A stretch of DNA of 64,000 nucleotides from Halovenus amylolytica (GCA_004015825.1 SAYS01000007.1:124001-188000), one strand, 5' to 3'; counted from the first letter of the stretch, positions 7,043-17,980 are shown. Notes: generated from the sequence alone by a model not told the origin. Numbers and translations: made by a program.

Positions 7043-9931
7043 ATGGATTACGAGCCACAGGAAATCGAGCCGCGCTGGCGACAGCGCTGGGCCGAGGAAG
7101 GCCGCTACGAGGCCGATCCCGGCGACGAGGAGGCGACGTTCATCACCGTCCCCTATCCCTATCCGAGCGGTGGAATGCATCTTGGACACGCGCGCACGTA
7201 CACGGTCCCCGACGTCTACGCCCGCTACCGACGACTGCAGGGCGACAACGTCCTCTTCCCGATCGGCTGGCACGTCACCGGCACGCCGATCGTCGGTGCC
7301 GTCGAGCGACTCAAAAAAGGCGAACAGGCACAGCTCGACAGCCTCCAGAACGCCTTCGGCGTCCCCGAATCCGATCTCAAAGACCTGGAGACACCGATGG
7401 GTTTCGCCCGATACTTCATCGAAGAGGCCGACGCGAGCTACAAACGAGGGATGAACTCCCTGGGTCTCTCGATCGACTGGCGCCGGGAGTTCACTACCAA
7501 CGACGACCGCTACTCGCAGTTTATCACCTGGCAGTACGAATCCCTGAAAGACCGCGGACTGCTCGAAAAGGGCCTCCACCCGGTCAAATACTGCACCGAA
7601 CAGGAAAACCCCGTCACCACGCACGACCTGCTCGAAGGCGAGGACGTCGAGTACCAGGAGTACTCGCTGATCCGGTTTTCGAACGAGGATGTGATCTTCC
7701 CGATGGCGACGCTCCGACCGGAGACCGTCCGGGGCGTGACGAACGCATTCGTCAACACGGAGGCGACCTACGTCGAGGCGACCGTCGACGACGAGAGCTG
7801 GATTGTCAGCGAGGAAGCCGCGGAGAAACTCGGACTGCAGGACCACGAGGTAACTGTCGAGCGGACGTTCACCGGCGAAGAGATCGTCGGAACCACCGTC
7901 GAAAATCCGGTCACCGGCGAAGAGATCATCATTCTTCCCGCGGAGTTCGTCGATCCGGATTCGGCGACCGGTGTCGTGATGTCCGTGCCGGCGCACTCGC
8001 CGGACGACTACGTCGCCCTCCAGGAGGCGAAAGACCGCGCCGACGAACTCGAACCCTACGGAATCGATCCCGAGGCAGTCCGGAGTATCGAGCCGGTGCC
8101 GATTCTCTCGATCGAAGGCTACGGCGAGATTCCAGCCCAGTCTGCAGTCGAAGATGCGGGGATCGAATCCAGCGACGACCCCGAACTCGCCGAGGTCACC
8201 AAGGAACTGTACAACGACGAGTTCCACAAAGGGAAACTTTCGGAGAGCTACGGCGAGTTCGGCGGCGAGGTTATCGCCGACATCCGCGACGAGTTGCGCG
8301 AGCACTTCCAGTCCGAAGGGGCCTTCGGCCTGATGTACGACTTCCCGGAGCCCGTCATTTCGCGTGCGGGCGGGAAGGTCGTCGTCGCCTTCCAGGACAC
8401 CTGGTTCCTGCGGTACAACGACGAGGAGTGGAAGGCAAAAGCCAGCCGTGCCGTCGAGAACCTGGAGTGTATCCCGGACAACACCCGCGAGCAGTACACC
8501 CACACGATCGACTGGCTCGAAGAGTGGCCCTGCATCCGAAACTACGGGCTGGGGACGAAGCTACCCTGGGACGACGACTTCGTCATCGAGCCCCTGTCGG
8601 ATTCGACGATCTACATGTCCTACTACACGGTCGCCCACCTCATCGACGACATCCCCGTCGAAGAGCTCGACCGGCGGTTTTTCGATACGCTCTTCTACGG
8701 AGCCGACGCCGTCGAGAACGGCGACGTGCCGGGTGTCGAGGAGAGCCGCGAGCCAGTCGAGCGGGCGCTCGAACTCCGCGAGGAGTGGGAGTACTGGTAT
8801 CCCGTCGACGTCCGCATCTCGGCCAACGACCTCATCCAGAACCATCTCACCTTTTTCCTCTTCCACCACGCCGAACTGTTCGACGAGTCGAACTGGCCCG
8901 AGGGGATCACCATCATGGGGATGGGCCTGCTGGAAGGCGAGAAGATGTCCTCCTCGAAGGGTCACGTCGTTTTGCCCGGCGAGGCGATCGAGGAGTACGG
9001 CGCCGACACCGTCCGGTTTTTCCTGCTGAACTCGGCGGAGCCGTGGCAGGATTTCGACTGGCGGGGCGATCTCGTCGGCAACACCCGCGACCAGCTCCAG
9101 CGCTTCTGGAACCGCGCCCAGGAGACCATCGAAGCCGACATTCCCGAGGACGCCAGCGAGGAACTCGAACACATCGACGAGTGGCTGCTGTCGAACCTCC
9201 AGACCACCATCGCGGAGACCACAGACGCTCTCGATCGCTACGAGAGCCGGACGGCCAGTCAGACCGCCTTCTACCAGTTCGAGGAACAGCTCAAGTGGTA
9301 CCGGCGCCGGGCCGATCTCGACCGGCCGGGCGCGAAGTGGACACTCCGTGAGGTCCTGCGGACCCGACTCCGCCTGCTCGCGCCCTTCGTCCCATTCATG
9401 GCGAACGAACTCTACGAGCAGCTGACCGGCGAGCCGGCAGAAGAAGCAGCCTGGCCCGAACCCGATCCAGCCTTCGAGTCACCACTGGTCGAAGTCCGAG
9501 AATCGCTCGTCGACAGCACGACCGAGGATATCCACGACATTATCGACGTGACCGGCACCGACCCCGAGACGGTGCGGATCTACGTCGCACCGGCGTGGAA
9601 ACACGACGTCTTCGAGACGGTCCGCGAGACCGGACCCGACGTCGGTGCGGTGATGGGGAAGGTGATGCAGGACGAACAGCTCCGGGAGAAAGGTGACGCG
9701 GTCAACGACCTCGTGCAGGATCTCGTCGAATACGTCCGCGAGCGCGACGACGAGACGCTCGCCGCGCTCGGTGATGTCGACGAGCAGGCAGTCTACGAGT
9801 CGGCAACCGGATTCTTCGAGCGCGAGTTCGACGCCGCCGTCGATGTCTACGATGCCGGCGGTGATATCGAGGACCCAGCGGGCAAGGCCGACCAGGCGGT
9901 ACCGTTCCGCCCGGCGATCCACATCGAGTAG
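7043..9931 (+). CDS. leuS: Leucyl-tRNA synthetase
   Basis: A 962-residue class I synthetase that charges tRNA-Leu in the cytoplasm. The HIGH motif is HLGH at 46-49 within PYPYPSGGMHLGHARTYT, and the KMSKS loop is EKMSSSKG near residue 633. The large insert between them is the CP1 editing domain. The length and the archaeal-type C-terminal region fit haloarchaeal LeuRS. I chose ATG 7043 because MDYEPQEIEPRWRQRW is the usual N-terminus and a TATA-like TATTTTAG lies about 30 bp upstream. The frame is open 25 codons further upstream but lacks family similarity there. Confidence 0.96.
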   Translation: MDYEPQEIEPRWRQRWAEEGRYEADPGDEEATFITVPYPYPSGGMHLGHARTYTVPDVYARYRRLQGDNVLFPIGWHVTGTPIVGAVERLKKGEQAQLDSLQNAFGVPESDLKDLETPMGFARYFIEEADASYKRGMNSLGLSIDWRREFTTNDDRYSQFITWQYESLKDRGLLEKGLHPVKYCTEQENPVTTHDLLEGEDVEYQEYSLIRFSNEDVIFPMATLRPETVRGVTNAFVNTEATYVEATVDDESWIVSEEAAEKLGLQDHEVTVERTFTGEEIVGTTVENPVTGEEIIILPAEFVDPDSATGVVMSVPAHSPDDYVALQEAKDRADELEPYGIDPEAVRSIEPVPILSIEGYGEIPAQSAVEDAGIESSDDPELAEVTKELYNDEFHKGKLSESYGEFGGEVIADIRDELREHFQSEGAFGLMYDFPEPVISRAGGKVVVAFQDTWFLRYNDEEWKAKASRAVENLECIPDNTREQYTHTIDWLEEWPCIRNYGLGTKLPWDDDFVIEPLSDSTIYMSYYTVAHLIDDIPVEELDRRFFDTLFYGADAVENGDVPGVEESREPVERALELREEWEYWYPVDVRISANDLIQNHLTFFLFHHAELFDESNWPEGITIMGMGLLEGEKMSSSKGHVVLPGEAIEEYGADTVRFFLLNSAEPWQDFDWRGDLVGNTRDQLQRFWNRAQETIEADIPEDASEELEHIDEWLLSNLQTTIAETTDALDRYESRTASQTAFYQFEEQLKWYRRRADLDRPGAKWTLREVLRTRLRLLAPFVPFMANELYEQLTGEPAEEAAWPEPDPAFESPLVEVRESLVDSTTEDIHDIIDVTGTDPETVRIYVAPAWKHDVFETVRETGPDVGAVMGKVMQDEQLREKGDAVNDLVQDLVEYVRERDDETLAALGDVDEQAVYESATGFFEREFDAAVDVYDAGGDIEDPAGKADQAVPFRPAIHIE

Positions 9932-9986
9932 GACAGTCCCATCGCTGACCGGGTCGTTTTTACTCGCCGCTGTAGTAGCCGCCCGT

Positions 9987-10811
9987 ATGAGTATGCAGGC
10001 ACTCACGCTTGGGCCGGCAGGGACCTACTCCCACCGGGCTGCGAGCGCCGTCGCCGAGGACGAGGCGATCCACTTCACCGAATCGGTGACGTCGATCATC
10101 GAATCCGTCGCAGAGGGCTCCTACGACCGCGGTGTCGTCCCGGTCGAGAACAGCATCGAAGGCTCCGTCACCGAATCGCTCGACGCGCTCGCGGAGCACG
10201 ACGTCGCCGTCGTCAAGGAGATAATCACGCCGATCCGTCACGCACTCATCGCACAGGGAGACAGTTTCGACGTGGTGGCGAGTCACGCACAGGCGCTCGC
10301 GCAGTGTCGTGACTATCTGGAGGAGAACTACCCGAACGCCGAACTCGAAGCCGTCGCGAGCACTGCCCGCGGCGTCCAGCGCGCACGCGACGATCCATCG
10401 GTCGCCGCGATCGGTCACCCGGCCAACGCCGACGACGGCGAGTCGCTGCAGGTGCTGGCCGAGGATATCCAGGACCGTAGCTCCAATGCGACCCGCTTTC
10501 TCGTCGTCGCACCACCGGAGGCACGGAGCGAGGCCGGCAGCAAAACTTCCTTCATCGTCTATCCGAACGCCGACTACCCCGGCCTGCTGCTCGAACTGCT
10601 CGAACCATTCGCCGACCGGGATATCAACCTCACGCGGGTCGAATCCCGACCCAGCGGCGAACGCCTCGGAGATTACGTCTTCCACATCGACATCGCCGCC
10701 GGCCTGTACGAAGACCGAACGCAGGCCGCACTCGACGTGATCGAAGCGATCGCCGAGGATGGCTGGGTCCGCCGGCTCGGCTCCTACGACAGCGAAACGG
10801 TGCTGTACTAG
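9987..10811 (+). CDS. pheA: Prephenate dehydratase
   Basis: This 274-residue enzyme converts prephenate to phenylpyruvate for phenylalanine synthesis. The start MSMQALTLGPAGTYSHRAA carries the family N-terminal motif. The catalytic-domain signature NATRFLVV follows at about 170, and a C-terminal ACT domain with ESRP (LTRVESRPSGE) should bind phenylalanine for feedback control. ATG 9987 follows TTTTTACT at about 9956-9963. The stop overlaps the convergent histidine kinase stop by four bases. Confidence 0.94.
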   Translation: MSMQALTLGPAGTYSHRAASAVAEDEAIHFTESVTSIIESVAEGSYDRGVVPVENSIEGSVTESLDALAEHDVAVVKEIITPIRHALIAQGDSFDVVASHAQALAQCRDYLEENYPNAELEAVASTARGVQRARDDPSVAAIGHPANADDGESLQVLAEDIQDRSSNATRFLVVAPPEARSEAGSKTSFIVYPNADYPGLLLELLEPFADRDINLTRVESRPSGERLGDYVFHIDIAAGLYEDRTQAALDVIEAIAEDGWVRRLGSYDSETVLY

Positions 10812-12460
10812 CTGGCTCGGTGCAGTCGAACGACGACGACGGCACCGCGTGGCTCGTTTTCCTGAAACTCGACTGTCCCACCCATCGCAGAGGTGAGCCA
10901 GTAGATAAGCCACAGGCCGAGACTGCTCCCGTGCTGGAGTTTCGTCTCCCGCCCCTGGGTGATGATCCGGCGCTCGGTTGGCGGGATACCGGGCCCGTCG
11001 TCCGCGACACGGAGCGTGGCAGTGTCCTCGTCGACCGCCATCGATATCTCGACCAGGGGTTCTGTGCGGTCGCTGTGTTCGAGCGCGTTCTCGACGACGT
11101 TCGTGATGACGATCTCGAGTTGCTCCGTATCGTATGCGAGCACAGATACAGCGTCGGGTCCGTCGAGGCGAATCCGTGCCTCGGGAAACTGCGCCCGGTA
11201 GCGGCTGACGATGGACTCGACGACAGGGACGGCGTCGTGGGACTGTAACGACTCGTCGGTCCGATCCATCCAGGACTGGATATGTCGGGCCTTCTCGCCG
11301 ACGGCCTCCAGACGACCGGCCGCCGCCTGGATCTGCGTGAGTTCTTTGTGGTCGTCCGGCAGGGTCGTCTCGAGAACCGCGGCGTGGCCGCTTATCAGAT
11401 TGAGTTCGTTGCGGAGGTTGTGACGCAGAATCCGGTTCGTGACCGAGAGTCGCTGTTCGTGTTCTTTGAGATCAGTAATGTTACGCATGACGACGACGTG
11501 CCCGGCGATGTCGTCTTTGTGTCCGCGAAGCGTCGCGTATCGGGCCATGTAGAATCTGTTCTCTTCGGCCTCGGAGAGTACCGTTCCATCGAGTGCTTCG
11601 AGGTTGGTATCGAAGATAGTGGCTGCCGACAGACCGGCCCGAAGCTCCATGCCGAGGATCTGTTCGGCGTCACCGTTGGACTCGACGAGCTGGTAGCTGT
11701 CGTCGAACACGAGCACCCCATCCCCGAAGATATCGGAGACGTTCTGGTAGGCGGCCGGCGATAGATCGAGGAAGTTGTACCGAAACAGTGCGGCCGCGAA
11801 CGTCAGCCCCGAGACGGCGAGTGCCGTCGTTGTGAGATCGATCTCGGAAAAAGAGCCGAAGCCGAGGGTGAACGGGATGTTCATTGCCGTCGGGGCGACA
11901 CCACCGATGAACATCAAAAGCGACTGTTTCCGGTGGATCGGCTCGGATCTGAGTATCACAGTGACGAAGACGACCAGCGCCGTGACGATCAGGAGGTAGA
12001 CGTAGGTGAGATTGAGCCAGTACCACGGCCCGTACTCCGGGACGAAAATCGACGCACTGCCGACTGTCTCGATCGTGATCGTCCGCCAGAGCAAGTCGTT
12101 GACTGGCGTCGTCCAGGCCGAGACGATCGTGATGGTAGGAAAGACAGACAGCGCCGCCATCAGTCGTCTCGAAAGCAATCGATCGTATCCGGCATACCGC
12201 AACGCGAAGACGAGATAGGCGAGTGGCACCAGATTCTGGCCCACGACGATGAACTTGTAAAAAAACGTGATTATCCCCCGATCAGCGTAGCCGAAACTGA
12301 TCGCGTGCGGGATTGCCCACGCGGCACCTGCGAGGGTCAACACCGCGAGTGGCCACGCCATCGGGTCCGGTCGCTTTCGGAGGGCGTACACGCCGATGGC
12401 AATCAAGATCACGCCGTTGCCAAAGACGAGCCCGGAAAGCGCCGTGGGTGTCCAACCCAT
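10808..12460 (-). CDS. 7TM-PAS sensor histidine kinase
   Basis: A 550-residue membrane sensor. The first ~230 residues form about seven hydrophobic helices (histidine kinase N-terminal 7TM type). A PAS-like region follows (LSPAAYQNVSDIFGDGVLVFDDSYQLVESN, about 234-262). The H-box is RILRHNLRNELNLISGHA with H347, the N-box is NVVENALEHS (454-463) and the G1 box is DDGPGIP (487-493). It probably phosphorylates a separate response regulator; none is adjacent. It runs convergently with pheA. Confidence 0.9.
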   Translation of the reverse strand: MGWTPTALSGLVFGNGVILIAIGVYALRKRPDPMAWPLAVLTLAGAAWAIPHAISFGYADRGIITFFYKFIVVGQNLVPLAYLVFALRYAGYDRLLSRRLMAALSVFPTITIVSAWTTPVNDLLWRTITIETVGSASIFVPEYGPWYWLNLTYVYLLIVTALVVFVTVILRSEPIHRKQSLLMFIGGVAPTAMNIPFTLGFGSFSEIDLTTTALAVSGLTFAAALFRYNFLDLSPAAYQNVSDIFGDGVLVFDDSYQLVESNGDAEQILGMELRAGLSAATIFDTNLEALDGTVLSEAEENRFYMARYATLRGHKDDIAGHVVVMRNITDLKEHEQRLSVTNRILRHNLRNELNLISGHAAVLETTLPDDHKELTQIQAAAGRLEAVGEKARHIQSWMDRTDESLQSHDAVPVVESIVSRYRAQFPEARIRLDGPDAVSVLAYDTEQLEIVITNVVENALEHSDRTEPLVEISMAVDEDTATLRVADDGPGIPPTERRIITQGRETKLQHGSSLGLWLIYWLTSAMGGTVEFQENEPRGAVVVVRLHRAS

Positions 12461-12657
12461 CTGCGATGGGTTTGGAGGGGACGTATAAATATGTAATTCA
12501 GGACAGCTAACTGGATCCCCTGCCCGTGACGCGATTCGGTCACCAAATTAACAGATACATCCGAGCGCCGTGTTTCGTTTTAGACTGTTACAGCCGGGAG
12601 TTCGGTCGGCGAGTAATACGGTGTATGTCACCTATTCACTCACAACTATCCGGTACA

Positions 12658-12666
12658 TTTATATAG
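12658..12666 (+). promoter_or_regulatory. Thermosome promoter TATA box
   Basis: TTTATATAG lies about 30 bp before ATG 12692, giving a predicted start within a few bases of the codon. The purine-rich or BRE region just upstream is not distinctive. Haloarchaeal thermosome genes are usually heat-inducible. Confidence 0.65.
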
Positions 12667-12691
12667 AATCACAATCAATCTTCAGGTGATT

Positions 12692-14374
12692 ATGTCTCAG
12701 CAGATGGGTAACCAGCCCCTTATCGTACTTTCAGAGGAGAGTCAGCGGACATCCGGTAAAGACGCACAGTCGATGAACGTCACGGCCGGGAAGGCCGTCG
12801 CCGAGTCCGTTCGGACAACACTGGGTCCGAAGGGGATGGACAAGATGCTCGTCGATTCGGCGGGCAGCGTCGTCGTCACGAACGACGGCGTCACGATTCT
12901 CGACGAGATGGATATCGAACACCCGGCGGCCAACATGGTCGTCGAAGTCGCCCAGACCCAGGAGGACGAGGTCGGCGACGGAACGACGACGGCAGTCGTC
13001 ATCGCGGGTGAACTGCTCTCGAAGGCAGAAGATCTTCTCGATCAGGATATTCACGCGACGATCCTGGCACAGGGATACCGCCAGGCTGCCGAACACGCGA
13101 AGGAGTTCCTCTCCGAGGCCGCGACCGACGTCGAGGAAGACGACACCGAGTCCCTCGAAAGCGTCGCCCGGACGGCGATGACCGGGAAGGGTGCAGAGAG
13201 CGCCAAAGACCACCTCGCCGAACTCATCGTCCGCGCAGTGCAGGCTGTCGCAGACGACGAGGGTATCGACACGGACAACATCAGTGTCGAGACCGTCGTC
13301 GGCGGCTCCACCGACGAGTCCGAACTCGTCGAGGGCGTCATCGTGGACAAATCGCGCGTCCACGACAACATGCCACAGTTCGCCGAGGACGCCAACATCG
13401 CTCTGCTCGATACGGCTATCGAGGTCCCGGAGACCGAACTCGACGCAGAGGTCAACGTCTCCGACCCCGACCAGCTCCAGGAGTTCCTCGACCAGGAAGA
13501 GAAACAGCTCCGCGAGATGGTCGACGCCATCGCGGCATCCGGTGCTGACGTCGTCTTCTGCCAGAAGGGCATCGACGACATGGCCCAGCACTACCTCGCA
13601 GAAGAGGGCATCCTCGCAGTCCGCCGCGGCAAGAAGTCCGACATTCAGGCGCTCGCCCGCTCGACGGGCGCATCTGTCGTCTCGAACGTTCAGGACATCA
13701 CCGCCGACGACCTCGGCTTCGCCGGCTCCGTCGCCGAGAAAGAACTCGCCGGTGACGAGAAGATCTTCGTCGAGGACGTCGAGGACGCGAAAGCAGTCTC
13801 GCTGATTCTCCGCGGTGGCACCGAGCACGTCGTCGACGAGGTCGAGCGCGCAGTCGACGACGCCCTCGGTGTCGTCGCCGCCACGCTCGAAGACGGCAAG
13901 GTGCTCGTCGGTGCCGGTGCACCCGAGACGGCACTCTCCCTGGAACTCCGTGACTTCGCAGACAGCGTCGGTGGCCGCGAGCAACTCGCCATCGAGGCCT
14001 TCGCCGACGCCATCGAGGTCATCCCACGCACACTCGCCGAGAACGCCGGGATGGACCCGATCGACTCGCTGGTCGAACTCCGCAGTCAGCACGACGCTGG
14101 CAACAGCACCGTCGGACTGGACGCCGAGACAGGCGAGGTTACCGACGCCCAGGACCGGGCCGTCGAGCCACTCCGCGTCAAAACCCAGGCCGTCGAGAGC
14201 GCGACCGAAGCAGCCGTCATGCTCCTGCGCATCGACGACGTGATCGCTGCTGGCGACCTCAAAGGTGGCCAGGGCGACGACGACGAAGACGACGCACCCG
14301 GCGGCCCAGGCGGCGGCATGGGCGGCATGGGCGGCGGTATGGGCGGCATGGGTGGCATGGGCGGCGCGATGTGA
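12692..14374 (+). CDS. Thermosome subunit (group II chaperonin)
   Basis: A 560-residue subunit of the double-ring ATP-driven folding machine. It shows [21 protein letters not shown] and [11 protein letters not shown], the nucleotide-site motifs of group II chaperonins. The tail is a GGM-rich repeat ([20 protein letters not shown]), as in other haloarchaeal thermosomes. ATG 12692 was chosen over an in-frame GTG six bases upstream. Haloarchaea carry two or three paralogues, and I cannot assign thsA/thsB/thsC here. A hairpin begins at its stop codon. Confidence 0.96.
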   Translation: MSQQMGNQPLIVLSEESQRTSGKDAQSMNVTAGKAVAESVRTTLGPKGMDKMLVDSAGSVVVTNDGVTILDEMDIEHPAANMVVEVAQTQEDEVGDGTTTAVVIAGELLSKAEDLLDQDIHATILAQGYRQAAEHAKEFLSEAATDVEEDDTESLESVARTAMTGKGAESAKDHLAELIVRAVQAVADDEGIDTDNISVETVVGGSTDESELVEGVIVDKSRVHDNMPQFAEDANIALLDTAIEVPETELDAEVNVSDPDQLQEFLDQEEKQLREMVDAIAASGADVVFCQKGIDDMAQHYLAEEGILAVRRGKKSDIQALARSTGASVVSNVQDITADDLGFAGSVAEKELAGDEKIFVEDVEDAKAVSLILRGGTEHVVDEVERAVDDALGVVAATLEDGKVLVGAGAPETALSLELRDFADSVGGREQLAIEAFADAIEVIPRTLAENAGMDPIDSLVELRSQHDAGNSTVGLDAETGEVTDAQDRAVEPLRVKTQAVESATEAAVMLLRIDDVIAAGDLKGGQGDDDEDDAPGGPGGGMGGMGGGMGGMGGMGGAM

Positions 14375-14394
14375 AGTTAGGCAGCTAACTTCAC
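14371..14394 (+). terminator. Hairpin overlapping the thermosome stop codon
   Basis: Perfect 10-bp inverted repeat GTGAAGTTAG / CTAACTTCAC around a GCAG loop. The left arm contains the TGA stop. There is no U-run, so it may stabilise the mRNA 3' end or mark processing rather than act as a simple terminator. Confidence 0.5.
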
Positions 14395-14479
14395 CGAAGA
14401 AATCGGTACGACGCCGATCCCCCAAACGACCGCTGTTTCGCCCGCCGCTTCGTGCGGCTGAATCCGAATCTATCTTTTA

Positions 14480-15958
14480 TTACGTTTCGTCACACAGCGC
14501 CCGCAGTTCGTTGTGAAACTGCAGCGCCGTCTCGTAGCGGACGAGTTTCTGCTTCGCCGTCGCTTTCTCGATGATTCCATCGATCCCAGCGGGAAGCTCT
14601 GGATTCCGCTCGGTCGGTGGTGGGGGCTGCTCTTCGCAGACCCGGCGTTCGATCTCGTCGACCGTCTCGAACGGTGGGCTGCCGGTCAGCGCGCGGTACA
14701 GTACCATCCCGAGCTGGTAGATATCCGTCGCGTGATCCACGCTACCGTACCGGTCGTCGAGGAACTCCGGTGCGCTGTACCGGATATCGAGAAACTGTCC
14801 GGGCTCTGTGTACCGGCGGTAGACGGGCAACTGGCCGATATTGTCGAGCATCGGCTCGGCGACACCATCCAGCGTGTTCGGTGGGTAGCCGACCGTCTGG
14901 GGGTCGATCCCGCCGTGGACGATCCCGTGGCGGTGGATCTCTAGGAGCACGCGCGTGAGCGTGCGTGCGTGGTCGAGTCCCTCCCGGGGCGTGAGCCGGC
15001 CCTGGCTCGGTAGCCGGCGGTCGACGAACTCCGTCGCGATCCACGGACGGGGCGTGTCACCCCAGTCGAGCACTCGGACGAGTCCCTCACCGTCGAGACG
15101 ACCCCACTCCTGAAGGCTGTCAGTGAGTCGCTTCCGAAACGCCGGTTCGTCGCGCTGTTTGCACAGTCGGATCGCGATGGCGTACTCCTCGGCACCGATC
15201 CGGCCGCGTGTCCGGATCACGTGGGCAAAGCGCTGCTCGCTGATCGGCGAAAGCACTTCGAGGTCGTCGAACCGGCTCCGGGCCTCGATCGCGAGGAAGG
15301 TCCGAGAGGTGGCAACCGTCTGGATCCGTTCGTGGCGTTTTCGGACTGTGCGTGGACGACCTTCCTGCCGTGCGGCCGCGCGTTCGACACCCTTCTCGGA
15401 AGCCTCGCCGCCCTCTCCCGGCAGGCGCTGAATAAACCGCGTCCAGGCGTCGCTATCGAGTGGGTCCCGACCCTGCTCCTCGGCTTCGACGAGCTGCATG
15501 ACGGTACTGAAGAAAGTCGGCTCCGCATCGTCCGCCGACGGCTCGACCTCGACGGCTGACAGTTCCCAGGGATCAGCGTGTTCGATAGTGCCGTAGATCT
15601 TGCGGGCGTCGCTGTAACCGGTCTCGGTCAACAGTGCACCGCGGATCTCGCGGCCGTGGTCGCCGACCAGGCCGGCGAGTGTCCGGTACAGCGGCCTCGA
15701 TCTCGGACTCTCGACGATCAGTTCGACGAGCTGGCTGATGATCGTCGACGCCTTGCCCGGCTGTGTCTGTGCGACCAGACAGAGTGCGATACCACAGTTC
15801 TCGACAGTCTCACCGTCACTGCTGTCGAGTCCGGCAGCCAGCGAACTGATGACTGGATTCATCCGGTCGCGCAGCTTGGCGGTGTCTTCGCTGGCGTCGG
15901 GGAGCCTGTCGCTCGCCTGTGGGTCACGCTCGGGTGGCTCCCCGCCGTCAGAGGCCAT
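14480..15958 (-). CDS. Protein-kinase-fold protein, probably a pseudokinase
   Basis: A 492-residue protein: an N-terminal helical region, then a Ser/Thr-kinase-like fold from about 235. Key catalytic positions look altered. The beta-3 lysine position is arginine (YAIAIRL, R264), HRD is HGG (348-350, IVHGGIDPQTV) and DFG reads DNI in MLDNIGQL (about 370-377). SAPEFL (395-400) and DIYQLGMVLYRALTG keep the C-lobe fold. Catalysis is therefore doubtful. It is convergent with the thermosome gene and no partner is apparent. The fold assignment is good; the role is unknown. Confidence 0.75.
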   Translation of the reverse strand: MASDGGEPPERDPQASDRLPDASEDTAKLRDRMNPVISSLAAGLDSSDGETVENCGIALCLVAQTQPGKASTIISQLVELIVESPRSRPLYRTLAGLVGDHGREIRGALLTETGYSDARKIYGTIEHADPWELSAVEVEPSADDAEPTFFSTVMQLVEAEEQGRDPLDSDAWTRFIQRLPGEGGEASEKGVERAAARQEGRPRTVRKRHERIQTVATSRTFLAIEARSRFDDLEVLSPISEQRFAHVIRTRGRIGAEEYAIAIRLCKQRDEPAFRKRLTDSLQEWGRLDGEGLVRVLDWGDTPRPWIATEFVDRRLPSQGRLTPREGLDHARTLTRVLLEIHRHGIVHGGIDPQTVGYPPNTLDGVAEPMLDNIGQLPVYRRYTEPGQFLDIRYSAPEFLDDRYGSVDHATDIYQLGMVLYRALTGSPPFETVDEIERRVCEEQPPPPTERNPELPAGIDGIIEKATAKQKLVRYETALQFHNELRALCDET

Positions 15959-15994
15959 ACCTGTCGTTCGGCGTCCGCGGCTAAAGAAGATTTG

Positions 15995-16450
15995 TCACCT
16001 GACTTCCAGATCGAACTGTTCGTGCTCCTTCTCGGGGTTCAACACGACGCTCGTGTTGGATTCCTTGATATCCGGTTCTGTCAGTAACTCTTTTATCGTG
16101 TTGTTCATGTCGTCAGTATCGTGGAACTTCCCGATGGCGATAATGTCGTGGTCACCGGTCGTCTCGTAGACACTGACCATCTGGTGGTGCTCTGCGAGTC
16201 GTTCCGTCACGTCGACGAGTGAGTTCCCCTCGACTTTGAGCTGGAGAATCGCTGTCACGTCGTAGCCCAGCGCATCGTAATCTACCTTCGGTGTGTATCC
16301 GCGGATGATCCCATCCTCTTCGAGATCAGACAGGTGATTGGACACCGTCGTGACGGAGACATCTAGATCTTCTGCCAGACTCCGGAGACTCGCTCGTCCG
16401 TCGCCCAGTAGTGCATTCACCAACTTTCGGTCCAGATTTTCATACGTCAT
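15995..16450 (-). CDS. lrp: Lrp/AsnC-family transcription regulator
   Basis: A 151-residue regulator with an N-terminal HTH ([20 protein letters not shown]) and a C-terminal RAM/ligand-binding domain ([11 protein letters not shown] ... [16 protein letters not shown]). I chose ATG 16450 ([10 protein letters not shown]) over an upstream TTG. It is divergent from glnA. This lrp-glnA pairing is known in haloarchaea, where Lrp controls glutamine synthetase, so regulation of the adjacent glnA pair is a good inference. Confidence 0.9.
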   Translation of the reverse strand: MTYENLDRKLVNALLGDGRASLRSLAEDLDVSVTTVSNHLSDLEEDGIIRGYTPKVDYDALGYDVTAILQLKVEGNSLVDVTERLAEHHQMVSVYETTGDHDIIAIGKFHDTDDMNNTIKELLTEPDIKESNTSVVLNPEKEHEQFDLEVR

Positions 16451-16575
16451 CAACTGGGACAACGGAAGCCACCCATTAGAATTTTACGAATATGCAGTTC
16501 TCTTCTCAGACGGCAAGGATTGCACAATATGTGGGTACTTTAGTGTATGCCGCTCTCTCTATCTGGTGTCGAAAG

Positions 16576-17931
16576 ATGACAACCGAAAACCTATCTGCAG
16601 AGGCAGAGGACGTTCTCGATTCGATCGAGGAAGAAGATGTAGATTTCCTGCGTCTCCAGTTTACCGACATTCTGGGGACACCAAAAAACGTCTCGATCCC
16701 GGCCGATCAGGCCGAGAAGGCGTTCACCGAGGGGATTTACTTCGATGGCTCGTCGATCAACGGCTTCGTTCGGATCCAGGAATCCGACATGCGACTCGAA
16801 CCGGATCCGACGACGTTCGCGGTGCTCCCGTGGCGAAACAGCGAGAAGGTCACGAGTGCCCGCCTCATCTGTGACGTCATCGATACGTCCACAGGCAAAC
16901 CGTTCCCGGGCGATCCACGACGTGTCCTCAAAAACGCAGTCGACCGTGCGAACGAGATGGGGTATACCGTCAACGCCGGCCCCGAACCCGAGTTCTTCCT
17001 CTTCGAGGAGGACGAAGACGGGAAAGCCACCACGATCACCCAGGACTCGGGTGGCTACTTCGATCTCGCACCGAAGGATCTGGCCCAGGACGTCCGTGGT
17101 GACATCATCTACGGCCTCCAGGAGATGGGCTTCGAAGTCGAGGCCAGCCACCACGAGGTCGCCGAAGGCCAGCACGAGATCGACTTCAAATACGACGACG
17201 CACTCACGACCGCGGACAACATCGTCACCTTCCGCTCGGTCGTCCGCGCCATCGCCGCACAGCACGATCTCCACGCGACCTTCATGCCGAAGCCGATCCC
17301 GCGCATCAACGGTTCGGGCATGCACACGCACCTCTCGCTGTTTACCGAGGGCGGCGAGAACGCCTTCCACGACGACGACGACGAGTTCAACCTCAGCGAA
17401 ACCGCCAAACAGTTCCTCGCCGGCATCCTCGAACACGCACCGGCACTCGCCGCTGTCACCAACCCGACTGTTAACAGCTACAAGCGACTCGTTCCGGGCT
17501 ACGAGGCCCCCGTCTACGTCGCCTGGTCCGACGTCAATCGCTCGGCGCTCATCCGCAAACCGGCCGCCCGCGTGCCGGCCGCATCCCGGATCGAGGCCCG
17601 CTTCCCCGACCCATCCTGTAACTCATACCTCGCACTGGCTGCACTGATTCAGGCAGGGCTCGACGGCATCGAGAACGGACTCGACTGCCCGGACCCAGTT
17701 CGAGAGAACATCTACGAGTTCGACGAAGAGAAACGCGAGGAGTACGGCATCGACACGCTGCCGACGAACCTCGGCGAGGCCGTCGAAGAACTCGAAGACG
17801 ACGAGGTCATCATGGATGCACTCGGCCCACACGTCTCCGAGAAATTCGTCGAAGCGAAAAGTCAGGAGTTCAGCGAGTACCTCGTCGAGGTCTCCGAGTG
17901 GGAACTCGACCGCTACCTCGAAAAGTTCTAA
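16576..17931 (+). CDS. glnA: Glutamine synthetase type I, copy 1
   Basis: This 451-residue enzyme makes glutamine from glutamate, ammonia and ATP. The signatures FDGSSINGF near the start and [17 protein letters not shown], plus [10 protein letters not shown], mark GS type I. ATG 16576 gives [15 protein letters not shown], the same start as the second copy. By hand alignment it differs from copy 2 at about 33 positions (about 93% identity). An oddity is [10 protein letters not shown], where the family and copy 2 have NPYL. Lrp is divergent upstream. Confidence 0.95.
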   Translation: MTTENLSAEAEDVLDSIEEEDVDFLRLQFTDILGTPKNVSIPADQAEKAFTEGIYFDGSSINGFVRIQESDMRLEPDPTTFAVLPWRNSEKVTSARLICDVIDTSTGKPFPGDPRRVLKNAVDRANEMGYTVNAGPEPEFFLFEEDEDGKATTITQDSGGYFDLAPKDLAQDVRGDIIYGLQEMGFEVEASHHEVAEGQHEIDFKYDDALTTADNIVTFRSVVRAIAAQHDLHATFMPKPIPRINGSGMHTHLSLFTEGGENAFHDDDDEFNLSETAKQFLAGILEHAPALAAVTNPTVNSYKRLVPGYEAPVYVAWSDVNRSALIRKPAARVPAASRIEARFPDPSCNSYLALAALIQAGLDGIENGLDCPDPVRENIYEFDEEKREEYGIDTLPTNLGEAVEELEDDEVIMDALGPHVSEKFVEAKSQEFSEYLVEVSEWELDRYLEKF

Positions 17932-17980
17932 GCGACGACGCCAGTCGGCTCATCGCTTTCCGCGGCTTTGACACCCGGTA

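Noticed and set aside
14281..14374. GGM tandem repeat as a DNA repeat element
   Set aside because: It encodes the normal flexible C-terminal tail of thermosome subunits.
12731..14425. 564-codon antisense frame over the thermosome gene
   Set aside because: Shadow of a strongly biased coding gene; a valine/leucine/aspartate pattern without motifs.
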